64,000 nucleotides of DNA, from the NCBI GenBank assembly GCA_029961685.1, contig JARWKL010000007.1:6034708-6098707 (forward strand). The letters are read 5' to 3'. Under the pieces are notes generated by a model. The model was not told where the DNA came from, searched no databases, and saw nothing but the letters and a program-made list of their open reading frames with translations. Source of the stretch: Aristolochia californica (taxonomy: Eukaryota > Streptophyta > Magnoliopsida > Piperales > Aristolochiaceae). Shown one piece after another: positions 11,851 through 23,017 of the stretch. The stretch's first letter is position 1, and each line of letters starts with the position of its first letter. Both the position numbers and the translations under genes were made by a program.

Positions 11851-12278
11851 AATTTTGAACCTACATGAAAGGAGGAAAAATAAACCTTATTGCATTAAAC
11901 TAAATATGTTAAAATGAAACAAAAAATACAGAGGAAACGATATTGGCAAAGAGACAGATATAAGTTATCAAACCTGTTCGTTGTAGTGATCAAATGCAGT
12001 GCTATAAAATAAAATCGCGAAGTGGAAGTATTTTCTGAGTTTGACAAATAAAATTACTCCTCAAAACTATGTACATATAATCCTCGATCATGGCTAGAGC
12101 CTTCCAATAAAATGAAACTATAGCAGGTTGAGAGACAAAACAATAGATATCTGGCTTAGTTATAGAGCTTTCATATATTGTATGAAAAACTAATTTCAAC
12201 CCAAAACCATGAAAAGAAATGTGATCCATGTAATGTACAAAAAGTACTAGGCAGCAAAAGAAAGATCATGGTGTGTAT

Positions 12279-13800
12279 CCTAACAATGCAAAAACACACC
12301 TAAGTCCAAATTCACCGAACACCCCTGGTAGAGCCCCATATGACTTTGCAGTCACTAAGAACAGTACCTCGTCAGTGATGGAGGTCAAGTTTCGTTGGCT
12401 AATGGATGCCCCTGCAGGCGACTCAATCTAGTTTGAACTGGACACAACTCACCCTCCATTACCCAACCTACTCTTAATCAGACTCTCTACCCATCCCTAG
12501 GGACACATGGAAACTCAATAAAACAGACAAAAAAAATACCACGTGGTGGTTATTTATAACACCCGAATTTCTTCACCACATGGCAAAATCATTGCATAGC
12601 ACTTCAAAATTATTTAACAACATTCTATAATATTTAAATATTAATCAAACTAATTCTATAACAAATGACTAGTCCTAACAATTCAAAAACACACCTAAGT
12701 CTAAATTCACTAAAAACGCCTAGTAGAGCCTCAAATGACTTCACAATCACTACGAACCGTACCTTGTCAATAATGGGGGTCAGGTTTTGTTGGCTAATGG
12801 ACGCCCTTACAGGCGACTCAGCCTAGTTTGAACTGGACACAACCCACCCTCCATTACCCAACCTACTCTTAATCAGACTCTATCAAACTCTATACCCATC
12901 CCTAGGGACACATGGAAACTCAATAAGACATAGACAAAAAAATACCATGTGGTGGTTATTTATAACACCCGAATCTCCTCACCACATGGCAAAATCATTC
13001 CATAGCACTTCAAAATTATTCAACAACATTCTACAACATTGAAAAATTAATAAAACTAATTCAATAGCAGATGACTAGTAGTAACAATGCAAAAACACAC
13101 CTAAGTCCAAATTCACCGAACACCCATAGGAGAGCCCCATATAACTTCGCAGTCACTACGAACCGTACCTCGTCAGTGATGGAGGTTGGGTTTCGTTGGC
13201 TAATGGATGCCCTTGTAGGCAACTCAGCTTAATTTGAGCTGGACAAACCCACCCTCCATTACCCAACCTACACTTAATCAGACTCTCTACCCATCCCTAG
13301 GGACACATGGAAACTCAATCAAACATAGACAAAAAAAATACCATATGGTGGTTATTTATAACACCTGAATCTCCTCACCATATGGCAAAATCATTCTATA
13401 ACACTTCAATATTACTCAACAACATTCTATAATATTTAAAAATTAATTTAACTAATTCTATAGTAGATGACTAGTCCTAACAATGCAAAAACACACCTAA
13501 GTCCAAATTCACCGAACACCATTGGTAGAGCCCCAAATAACTTTGCAGTCACTACAAACTGTACCTCGTTAGTGATGGGGGTTGGGTTTTATTGGCTAAT
13601 GGACGCCTGTGCAGGTGACTCAGCCTAGTTTGAAATAGACTCAACCCACTCTCCATTACCCAACCTACTCTTAATCAGAATTTGTACCCACCCTAATAAC
13701 TAGGGCAAACATAAACAAAACAAAAAAACTCATGTGGTGGATATTTATAACACCCAAATCTCCTCACCACATGGCATGATTATTCCATTACACTTCAAAT
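12279..13800. repeat. Four tandem copies of a ~400-bp repeat with an internal hairpin
   Basis: Units begin near 12279, 12673, 13080 and 13477 with c(c/t)aacaat(g/t)caaaaacacacc. Each carries the same blocks: aaattcac(c/t)(g/a)aa, gtacctcgtcagtgatgg, ggctaatgga(c/t)gcc, catccctagggacacatgg and a hairpin (see findings). Spacing is 394-407 bp. The copies differ by scattered substitutions and the last is the most divergent. No coding frame is conserved. The array lies wholly inside the larger Mutator-like element. Confidence 0.85.
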
Positions 13801-14789
13801 TTATTTAACAACAACTAACAAGTAAAAATCCTACAAATCTTATCTCAATAGAGTAAACTGCAACTTCATAAATCAGAAAATTGAACTAAAATTAAACTAG
13901 CAACTTCAAAAAATACAACATTCAATGACATAGGAATCCATAAATTAAAATACAGAAAATTAATAAATACGGAAGGGAAATTCAATCAAGTTTCAATTAA
14001 AATTTACAATAATTTTAATTTATCTGCAATTGACAGAAATTTCATTAACATAAAATCAGAAATTAAACAGTAAATCACAAAAAAATCAATACAGTAATTA
14101 AACACCTAAATTCAAATCAATATTATAATTAAACACAACAATTAGATTCAATTAACAAAAGCCCTAAAAAATCACCTTGCTAAATCGGCTTCTGAAATTC
14201 AAATTCGGGTTTGGAGGGTGAGTAGGGCTTCGTTTTGAGAGAAGGGGTGATGAGAGGAAATTATAGGGTTCGGTTTTCAGAGAAGGGGCAGCAAGGAGAT
14301 GAAATGATAGGTTTCGATTTTGAGAAAGGTGAAACGAGAGGATGAATAGAGGGGAACGGAGAAGCAGAGTGAGAGATGTGGCTGAGACGAAGTCTGGGTT
14401 GAGAGGGGGCGAGTGGCAGCAGCAGGGGAGCAGTGGGGAGCGGCGGCAGTTGGCATGGCGAGAGGGCGAAAGGAGAGGAGAGGAGAAAGATCGAGTGGGG
14501 AGAGATAGAACGAAAAAACATAAGAAGTGATGAGGGCTTACGTGGCACAAGATGACGTGTCAGAATGGTGGCGTGGCATCTTACCTGGCAAATGATGTGT
14601 CAAAATGGTGATGTGGCAGTCAATGTGTCTATCTACTCATGTAGTACTGATGATGTGGTGACATGTAATCAATCAAAACTTACGTGTTACTTTTAATTGT
14701 ACAAAGTTGGGTATTTTTCAAAATAAGTTCAAAGTGACGTCATTTGTCGAAATAAGTTTTTTTAAAATGGATAATTTGGTAAAAAGCCC

Positions 14790-15280
14790 TTAAAGGAAAA
14801 AGGCAAGCTAGCTTGACAGGAATCAAACCGCCCCATTGACTAGACCAATCTTGCAAAGGGATATCGCATCAAAACTGTACAAAAGCAAGTGAAGTATTTG
14901 ATTGGAACTGTTTATCCACGAATAGTAACCCATTCTCCCAGCCTTTCCTGCGAATCTAGTTTCAGCAAATCCAGTCTACATAGGTCAGGGAAGAGGTTTG
15001 ATTATAGAACCAGCTAATTTGCCCAGTATAAAGAACCAGACCACTCAAACCAATAGTGAAGGTGAGAGTGGCAGCAATCTTTGCCAGTGGTAACAGGGTC
15101 GACCAAAAAGACTAGATTCTGGTTCCCAGTTCCACTCGCACTTCCACTAGCAAGTGCGAGTGGAATAACGTAGCGTATCGATGCATTGCCCAGATGATAG
15201 GTATAAAGGGTCATGGAACCTCTATTGGTTGTCTCACTAGAACAAAAGAAGAGCAAGTTTCTTGTCATTGAGACTTCACC
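14790..15280. promoter_or_regulatory. Upstream region of the first metacaspase gene
   Basis: This is the roughly 490 bp between the Mutator-like element and the metacaspase start codon. A short inverted pair, cactcgcacttccactagcaagtgcgagtgg, lies at about 15130-15162. The promoter and 5' leader should be here; no unambiguous TATA box was assigned. Confidence 0.4.
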
Positions 15281-17396
15281 ATGGCTTGCGTCAACGAGAG
15301 AGACACCACTGTCTCCTACTCCCAGTGCTGCACCCAGTGCGGCCAGTATCTGCTGGTTCCTGCATATGCCAGAATGGTCAAGTGCAGCGAGTGCCTCACC
15401 ATGAACCCTGTTCGCTCTCATGACTCCATTTCTCGTGTCCAAGATCAAGTGAAAAAAACTGCAAGTTTGGTCAAGGGCTACATGCAGAAGCTTTCTACTG
15501 ACATGAATTTCCATTCATCTTACTCTTCCTCTTCAATGTATCCTAACCAGTACGGCTCTCAAACTTCCCATGGTTACTCAGGGAGTAATTCCCACCTGGG
15601 GACGACAATGTCGCTCCCATATGGTGCTTCTTCTGAAAAACCCTGTTATGGGACGGCACATTCATACGGCTCTTCAGAGAATGCCCACCATGGGACAGCA
15701 AACTCTCAAGCTTATGGTTCTTCTGGGAGTACCCACCAAGGAGTAGGACAGCCCTACTCTCATGGCTCTTCACAGTATGCCCACCAAGGGACTTCACTGT
15801 CTCAGTCTCATGGTTCTTCCCAGAATCCTTACACTTGTGGCTCTTCCCCTAGTTCTCCCCATGGGGCAATAGTGCCACACTCTTATGGGCAGATGAATTC
15901 CCACCAGGAAGGCCATCATCAGAATTCTCCCCACCAGATCTCAAGAGTCTCAAATTCTTATGGCAGTTACACTATAAGTCAGAGCCCTGTGTGCCCCCCA
16001 GTGCATGGGAAGAAGAGGGCTGTCCTCTGTGGAGTGAGTTATAAGTATAGGAGGTATGAGCTGAAGGGCACTGTGAATGATGTGAACTGCATGAAGTATT
16101 TGTTGTGCAATAAGTTCAGTTTCTCCGACGAATGCATCCTCGTCCTCACAGGTTTGCCCTGTTTTTACTATCTGCTATTTTTTACAAGAATTCTCCGGCG
16201 AGATGATGTTGAATCTCTGATATGTGAAGGGTTGTTGGCATCTCTAAGGCAATTGAATTCAACATATAGAATCACTTAAGAGAACAAAAATGTTTCTTGT
16301 TGGGCAAGAGGCAGTATTTAATTGCTTCATGAATCTTCTAAGAACTGCTAATCATCTTTCTTCTTCGCTGAGAAAACCATTGTAACAGAGGATGACAAAA
16401 ATCCAAGCCGCACGCCAACGAAACAGAACATTCTGAGTGCACTGCGTTGGCTCGTCCATGGCAGCCAGTCAGGTGACTCTCTCTTCTTCCATTTCTCCGG
16501 CCATGGTTCACAGCAAGTAGATGTCAGCGGCGATGAAGCTGATGGGTATGACGAGGTACTTTGTCCTATGGATTACGAAACTGAGGGAAACATCGTCGAT
16601 GATGAAATCAATGAAACGATCGTGAGGCCCCTTCCTAAAGGGGCTAAACTTCATGCCATTATCGATGCTTGTCACAGCGGGACTGCTCTTGATTTGCCAT
16701 TTGTCTGCAAGATGAACAGGTAAGCACCAAAACAGATCAGTCTTCCCTCAATTTCGTGTTCACGTGTGATATATAATCAAATAGAAACTATGTCAACGAT
16801 GTTCTCCATGAACAGGGCTGGATTCTACGATTGGGTAAACGAGAGCACACCATACACTTACAAAGGAACCAGAGGTGGACTGGCCATCTCCTTCAGCAGT
16901 TGTAATGACCAGCAGACTTCCGCTGATACCTCGGTAAAGAAGACAGACTTAAAAGGCTTACAAAACATGAACTCAAAATCAGCTCTCTCCATGAAACTGT
17001 ATCTGGGTTCATGCTAACCTCAATCTTGTATTCTTCCAGGCATTCTCAGTGAACACCACAACTGGTGCAATGACTTATTGTTTCATTCAAGCTGTGGAGA
17101 GTGAACCTGGAGTCAGCTATGGCCGACTGCTCAACGTCATGCGCTCTGCCATCCGGGAAGCCCAGACAAGCCTCCGCACCAGCGGTCCCATCGCTTCTCT
17201 TCTGAGGAAAATGCTTCGCACTGGTTTAACTCAGGTTTGGTATCTCTATTTTTCCTCATCCCATTTGATCACTCTGAATCGATATCTGTTGGGTCTTCTT
17301 CTGTTTCATCTCTGACCACTTTCCTGTATGCTGCAGGAACCTCAACTCTCTGCTTCGGAGCGTTTCGATGTTTACAAACTTCCGTTTCAGCTGTAA
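15281..17396 (+). CDS. Type I metacaspase with LSD1-type zinc finger (catalytic dyad intact)
   Basis: Five exons: 15281-16151, 16389-16719, 16816-16933, 17040-17234 and 17337-17396, giving 524 residues. The N-terminus holds an LSD1-like C2C2 finger (CTQCGQYLLVPAYARMVKC, then SEC). An unusually long Ser/Gly/His/Tyr-rich region with repeated YGSS..HG.-type units follows, roughly residues 85-240. The C14 peptidase domain starts GKKRAVLCGVSY. The catalytic His329 lies in FHFSGHGSQQ and Cys385 in DACHSG; both are present. Type I plant metacaspases are Arg/Lys-specific cysteine proteases linked to hypersensitive cell death and protein-aggregate clearance in cytosol and nucleus. Intron 2 ends with the same catgaacag string that ends exon 2, so that junction could be read two ways. 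No lesions; likely functional. Confidence 0.92.
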
Positions 17397-17620
17397 AAAA
17401 CACTTCCATTGTCACGGATATGATCGATCGCCTCAAAATGTGATGAGTTGCAAATAAAAGAATAAAACTCTCGCGAGGATTTAGTAGTGTGTAATGTCTG
17501 CTGCAGTTGTTAAACCAGTTTGTTATTTTGCTGTATTGAGATTTTAGTTTTTTAAATACAACCTTGCAGTCAATATGTTTATAAGCTATAATCCTTTTGT
17601 CTTTTATATGTTACAATATA

Positions 17621-19452
17621 AAGAATTTTACCAAAATAACAGCTTGAAAATAACTTATTTCTGAAAACACCGAACTTTCACCAGTCCACTGTATATATCG
17701 AGAGTCAAATCCGACACGTAAGCTTTGACTGCTTACGCGTCGCCACATCATTAGTGCAATACCGTAGATTAACACATCGTCTGCCACGTCATTATAGTTG
17801 ACATGTATTCTGCCATGTCAGCTCCCACATCATTACATGATAAAATTTTGAATAAATTTTAAAAAAATCAAATACACTTTTAATTACCTTACATCTAAAA
17901 TAATAAATTATTAAAAAAATAATAAAAAATTAAAAAATTAACTTTTACTTATTTAAAACCATTTAATATCAATTAAAATATTTATTAACTAAAAAAATTT
18001 ATCGTTACACTTTTTTTTTCATATTTTAAAAAATAAAATAAAATAAGAAAATTAATTAGATTTAAAATTTTATAAATTAAAAAAATACACAAAATTTATT
18101 TTAGAGTTTAAAAATATAATTTATTTGTATACTTTTTATCACCTTATTTACAAAATAATAATATTTACAAATTTTAAATATTTAAAAAATAGAAAAAATC
18201 TAACTCTTACCCATTTATTATGGATTTAAAATATTTATAAATTTAAAAAATCATATTCTCAAGCCTTACCCATATATTATCGATTAAAAAAATTAAAAAA
18301 TATATACAAAAAAGTTATTTTAGAGTTTAAAAATACAATTTATTTGTATACTTTTTATCACCTTATTTACAAAATAATAATAATTGGAAATTTAAAATAT
18401 TTATAAATAGAAAAATTTTTAATCTTAAGTCTTACCCATATATTATCCATTTAAAATATTTATAAATTAAAAAATATACAAAAAAGTTGTTTTAGTGTTT
18501 AAAAATATAATTTATTTGTATACTTTTTATCACTTTATTTACAAAATAATAAATTATTAAAAATATATATTATTTAATTAAAAATCTTACAAAACTTTAC
18601 AATAATTTTAATTTGGCAGAAATTTCACTAACATAAAATCATAAATTAAACAGTAAATCACAAAAAAATTAATACAGTAATTAAACACCTAAATTCAAAT
18701 CAACATTATAATTAAATACAATAATTAGATTCAATTAACATAAACCCTAAAAATTCACCCTCCTAAATCGGCTTCTGAAATTCAAATTCGGGTTTGGAGG
18801 GTGAGTAGGGCTTCAGTTTTGAGAGAAGGGGCAGCGAGAGAGTGAAATGATAGGGTATTAAGAGAGGGGGCGGCAAGAGGATGAACAGAAGGGAACAGAG
18901 AAGAAGAACGAGAGATAAGGCTGAGACGAAGAGAGAGAGGTTGAGAGGGGGGTGTCGAGGGCGAGGGCAAGGCCAAGCGACGGCAGCAAGGGAGCGACTG
19001 AGGCCGAGCGGCGGCAGCAGAGGAGTGTCGTGGCCGAGCGGCGGCAACAGGGGAGTGTCATGGCCCAGCAGCGGCAGCAGGAGCGAGGGCAAGAGGAGAG
19101 GAGAGGAGAAAGATCGAGGAAGAAACATTAGAACGAAAAAAATATAAAGGAGGGCTTACGTGGAGTGAGCTGACATGGCGAGAGATGACAGGGCAAAGAG
19201 GGAACTTGATAATGACGTGTTAGATGACATGTCAGATGAGGTGTAAAAATAATGACGTTGCAGCCCGTGTGTTCAACTACTATCCCGCATCGATGAGGTG
19301 TCAACACCTAAGCAATCAAAGCTTACGTGTCACCTTTGACTGTCCACATGTACAATGGACCGGTCAAAGTTCAGTAGTTTTGCAAATAAGTTGAGGTCAT
19401 CGTTGTTTTCATAAATAAGTTTTTTTAAACTGGTATTTTGGTAAAAAGCTCT
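17621..19452. mobile_element. Complete non-autonomous Mutator-like element, 1832 bp, TSD ACAATATA
   Basis: It is flanked by perfect ACAATATA at 17613-17620 and 19453-19460. The ends are inverted repeats: aagaattttaccaaaata at the left and the complement of the right end (agagctttttaccaaaatac). Similarity continues for about 250 bp, including the aactttgaccggtcca-type block and a gacacgtaagctttga block. The interior is AT-rich repeats (17820-18600) plus a GC-richer 18700-19150 segment shared with the larger element. No transposase. Long TIRs and a target duplication close to 9 bp fit Mutator-like elements. Confidence 0.78.
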
Positions 19453-19460
19453 ACAATATA

Positions 19461-19921
19461 TATAAATATCTGACATAAGATCCATCATACATCGGTAGTT
19501 GGTGATCTTGGCAAATCTTTAAAAGAAATATTTTTTCTAGATTTTAAATGTTAAGTTTATGGTTAAATTTGATAGATGTTACATATTTATACACATCTCA
19601 TGTGACTTTTTTTTTTTTTTTTGTCATGCAACACTCTTGCAACTTTTCTAATAAGCTCATCATGAAATGAACACATTATACAAGACTCCTCAACACCTTT
19701 CTATAGGACTATGTGTTTAGGGTAAAGCCCCCACCTCTCTATCTATGTTATTCTCATAATTTGAGAAGGTGACATTTTCATTGGTGACCCATTGAAACAC
19801 ATCTATTGATAAATAAAATATGATGCACCATTTGAGAGCCCCATCAGATACACCCTAGCTTGCAAGTCGACCACTCAATTGCCTTCCTTGTAACAATCAA
19901 TTATCAAGACTCCTGCAATTG
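19461..19921. other. Intergenic, nothing recognised
   Basis: AT-rich sequence with a T-run at 19609-19622. No gene or conserved motif was seen. Confidence 0.4.
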
Positions 19922-20248
19922 GAAGTTAGACCCAAGGTTTATCACAAAATGACTAGTCAAGTTATGAATCATTTTTTCCAAATATTAAACCTAAGATCTT
20001 TTCACTCATTTTTCCATGTATAACAATTCTTTCCAATATTTTCCCTTATGTGTGAGCCATTTTTCTGGCTCCAACTATGTGTGGACAATCTAGGATAGAA
20101 GTTCGCATCTGCTTTGATACTATGTTGGAAATTGCATCCAAGGTTAATCCTAAAATGACTTGTTAAGTTGGGAACCCTCTTTCCCATCTAATAAACCCAA
20201 GATCTTTTCACTTATTTTTCCATGTGGAACAATTCTTTCTAACACACC
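19922..20248 (-). mobile_element. TRIM-like miniature LTR retrotransposon (reverse orientation)
   Basis: Two direct repeats of about 120 bp (20248-20123 and about 20043-19922, minus-strand reading) share the aaaatgagtgaaaagatctt(a/g)ggttta core. The first starts TGTTAGAAAG, ends TTTCCAACA, and is followed directly by TAGTATCAAAGC, a degenerate initiator-Met tRNA primer site. About 75 bp of non-coding sequence separates the repeats. This is the layout of a TRIM element: short LTRs, primer site, no genes. The second LTR is degraded and no target duplication is seen. Confidence 0.55.
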
Positions 20249-20249
20249 T

Positions 20250-21430
20250 AATAGGCAAGTGTCCCTAGCTAGAGGCCTGTTATTGTTAAGAGCTAGTCAT
20301 CTTCAATAATGTTATTAGATGATTCCAAAACTTGGAAAACATTTAAACACAATCCCCAGCTTAGTTATTAGTAGTAACTCTAAGTGAAGCTAATATACAG
20401 ATTACAGGAGGACATTGTTCCTGATGCACCAATGTGCCACATTGAAGACCCATCAAAATTTTCTCTGAGATGCCCTAGTGGAGGAAAAGTTGTCCATTTT
20501 TCTATACAAGTGTGCAATAGTAGAGCTTCACTTGTTCACGATCTCTTCTGCAAAGAACCGATTTTTTTTTTCAAATTAAGATGAAAAATTAAATGAGCTT
20601 GTGTATCTAGCTATATATTCAATTACTTGGCCTTTAATTTGAGACACAAGATAATAGGGTGATACCTAATATTCTATTAAACATACTAATGTCAAAAGGT
20701 ACACACTACAAATACCACATTCCTTTTGTTTGTGAAATTCCACAAAAACCACTTAAAAGTAGCCCGACTAATATTTACCAACTCCACCTCACTTGCATTT
20801 TGCCAAAATTTCTTCCCAAAAAAGGGATGAAAAAGGTTACCGATATATGGTGGTATTGTTATTTTTCACACAGTGGTGGACCACACTCAATAGTAAAATT
20901 CGAAAGTGGAACACAAGCTTTCATGTTGTGGTGGCTAGTTCACACCACTACATTTACATTTCAATGTTTCACATTAAGTAGGTTTCATTTAGTTGTTATT
21001 AGGAGCTAATATCTCAAATGTGAAAAAAAAAAAAAGTATTTAGTCGAGATAGTAACATCAAACCAGGGATTAATTGAAGAGATTTAATGAAATTAGTTAA
21101 TGAAGTTTATAATCAAGGGCAAGAGATTTTTAAAAGAGAAACCAGGGGATTAATTGCAGTCAAGGCTGGCTGGACTCCAAGCTGCTTTTGCTCTTATTCA
21201 TTCCTTATCATGAAAGTAATTTAACTACAGTCTAGGTTTCACAATATTTTAGCAAGTTTTTGGTAAGATGTGACTACCTGCCGGAGCCTTCATGCTTTCG
21301 TTTAATGCTTGCTTTTCACACCAACAAGAGAATCAGATTACATGCTGCCATCAACAAATCATAGCTACAGTGACCCATTAAAGCCACAAATTCAGAAACC
21401 TTTTATGAACCTGTTACGTCTCCCTCCTCG
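20250..21430. other. Intergenic, no gene recognised
   Basis: Short frames only, with no protein family features. Sequence resembling the other metacaspase upstream region begins near 21430. Confidence 0.4.
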
Positions 21431-21640
21431 CGATGCTGTGCTCCAATTTTAGTGACCCATCTTGCATAAGGATGGTGCGATTCTCTCTCAGAGTGGGAAT
21501 AGAATAATCGCCTTTTGTCTGCTAGAACTGCCAGATCACGGTTTATATCAAGTCGAACCTACCTTCTTCTCCACCAATCTCACCCATTTCCAGAAGAATT
21601 ATAACCAGGAGCTCTGCTAAACTTGGAAGCAGACGTAACA

Positions 21641-23017
21641 ATGGCGCGGATCATTCAGAGGTGCATCTGGTGCAGCCAGCGCATGCAAGTCTCTACAGAA
21701 GTCTACACGACCACTTGCCCTGTGTGCCAAACCGTGAACCCAGTTCGCAGTCGTGACCCCATTCAGCGTCAGAGCTCGCTCACCATGACCCACTCTCCAA
21801 TGCTCCCATCTGTGTATGGGAAGAAGAGGGCTGTTCTCTGCGGCGTGAGCTACAGATTCCGTAAGTGCGAGCTCAAGGGCACTGCGAATGACGTGAATTG
21901 CATGAGGACTTTGTTGCGGGACAAGTTCTCCTTCCCTGATAACTGCATCCTCGTGCTCTCAGGTATTTCACGTTTGATTATATCCTCGATCGAGGTCTCT
22001 TACACCATGTACGGCTGTATGGATTTATCCCTGTGATTAAACCCTTTTTGCAGAGGACGAGAAGAATCCATTGCAGATACCCACGAAGCAAAACATTCGC
22101 AATGCAATGCGTTGGCTGGTTCAGGGTTGCCAGCCCGGGGACTCCCTGGTGTTCCACTTCTCTGGTCTTGGTGTGCAACAACTAGATCAGGACGAGGACG
22201 AAGTTGATGGGTATGATGAAGCTATTTGCCCGATGGATTATGAAACATCTGGAACTATCGTCGACGATGAGATTAACGAAGTGCTGGTCAGGCAGTTGCC
22301 AAGAGGAGCTAAGCTTCACGCTATTATCGATGCTTCTCACAGTGGAACTGTTCTTGATCTACCCTATGTTTACAAGATTGCCAGGTTGGTCGTCTATATT
22401 AGTCAACAGTTATTCAAATCTCCCAAACTGCTCGATCGTTCATTGATCATCGCAAATATCACAGTTCTTTGCTCTTTCACGTAGGGATGGGCTGTGTCAG
22501 TGGGTGAATCAGAACCTGCCAAGCACTTATAAAGGGACTAATGGCGGACTGGCCATCTCTTTTAGCAGTTGCAGAGACGACCAGACTTCCGATGATACAT
22601 CGGTAAACGGCAAAACACTATAACATTCTCCATTATATTACTCTGTAGGAATCGTTTCTATTTCCATCTCTTGCAGGCTTACTCTGTGAACGCTACGACT
22701 GGCGCCATGACTTACTGCTTCGTTCAAGCATTGGAGAGTAAACCCGGAGCCACCTACGGGGAACTGCTGAACTCCATGCGCTTTTCAATAGGTGAAGTGC
22801 AGAAGGGCATTCTCAATTGCGGCCCTATCGCCTCTCTCTTGAGGAAGATGCTCCGAACCGGTTTTAGTGCAGTAAGTACACCTCTCTCTGCAGCATCATT
22901 CACTATTAGCTGAATTCTCCCCTGATTATAATAACTATAATCGGATTTTCCACGCAGGATCCTCAACTTTCAGCCTCAGAGCAGTTCGATGCCTATAGCA
23001 AGCCGTTTACTCTGTAA
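21641..23017 (+). CDS. Metacaspase-like pseudoenzyme: catalytic His and Cys both replaced
   Basis: Five exons with the same phases as the neighbouring gene: 21641-21962, 22054-22384, 22485-22602, 22677-22871 and 22958-23017, giving 341 residues. A C2C2 finger (CIWCSQRMQVSTEVYTTTC, then PVC) leads almost directly into the C14 domain (GKKRAVLCGVSY); the long low-complexity linker is absent. The motif that should read SGHG is SGLG (Leu146, CTT for CAT), and DACHSG is DASHSG (Ser202, TCT for TGT). Exons 2-5 have the same lengths as in the active paralog (331, 118, 195 and 60 bp), all splice sites are intact, and there is no frameshift or stop. It should fold as a metacaspase without peptidase activity. 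Whether it is a decoy/regulator or an early pseudogene cannot be told from sequence alone. Confidence 0.88.

Larger units (their letters stand above)
10480..14790. mobile_element. Mutator-like element with long terminal inverted repeats (about 4.3 kb)
   Basis: The left end (10505-10800) and the inverted complement of the right end (14530-14765) match over more than 200 bp, for example aatgacgtcactttgaacttattttgaaaaa at both ends and the gagtagatagacaca..gactgccacat block further in. Part of the left TIR is itself duplicated in tandem (about 10535-10620 and 10625-10735). The outermost left bases are degraded, so no target duplication is called. Inside are AT-rich tandem repeats (10810-11580), a possible captured gene fragment (11599-11850), a 4-copy 400-bp repeat (12279-13800) and a GC-richer segment (14160-14530) shared with the element at 17621. 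No transposase is seen, so it is non-autonomous. Confidence 0.72.

Noticed and set aside
14164..14550. Ser/Pro/Leu-rich frames on both strands
   Set aside because: They fall in the GC-richer part of the Mutator-like element; composition alone explains the open frames, and the same is seen at 18763-19147.
21623..21640. Earlier start for the second metacaspase
   Set aside because: The codon at 21623 is TTG; the first ATG in frame is 21641 and fits the short finger-first N-terminus.
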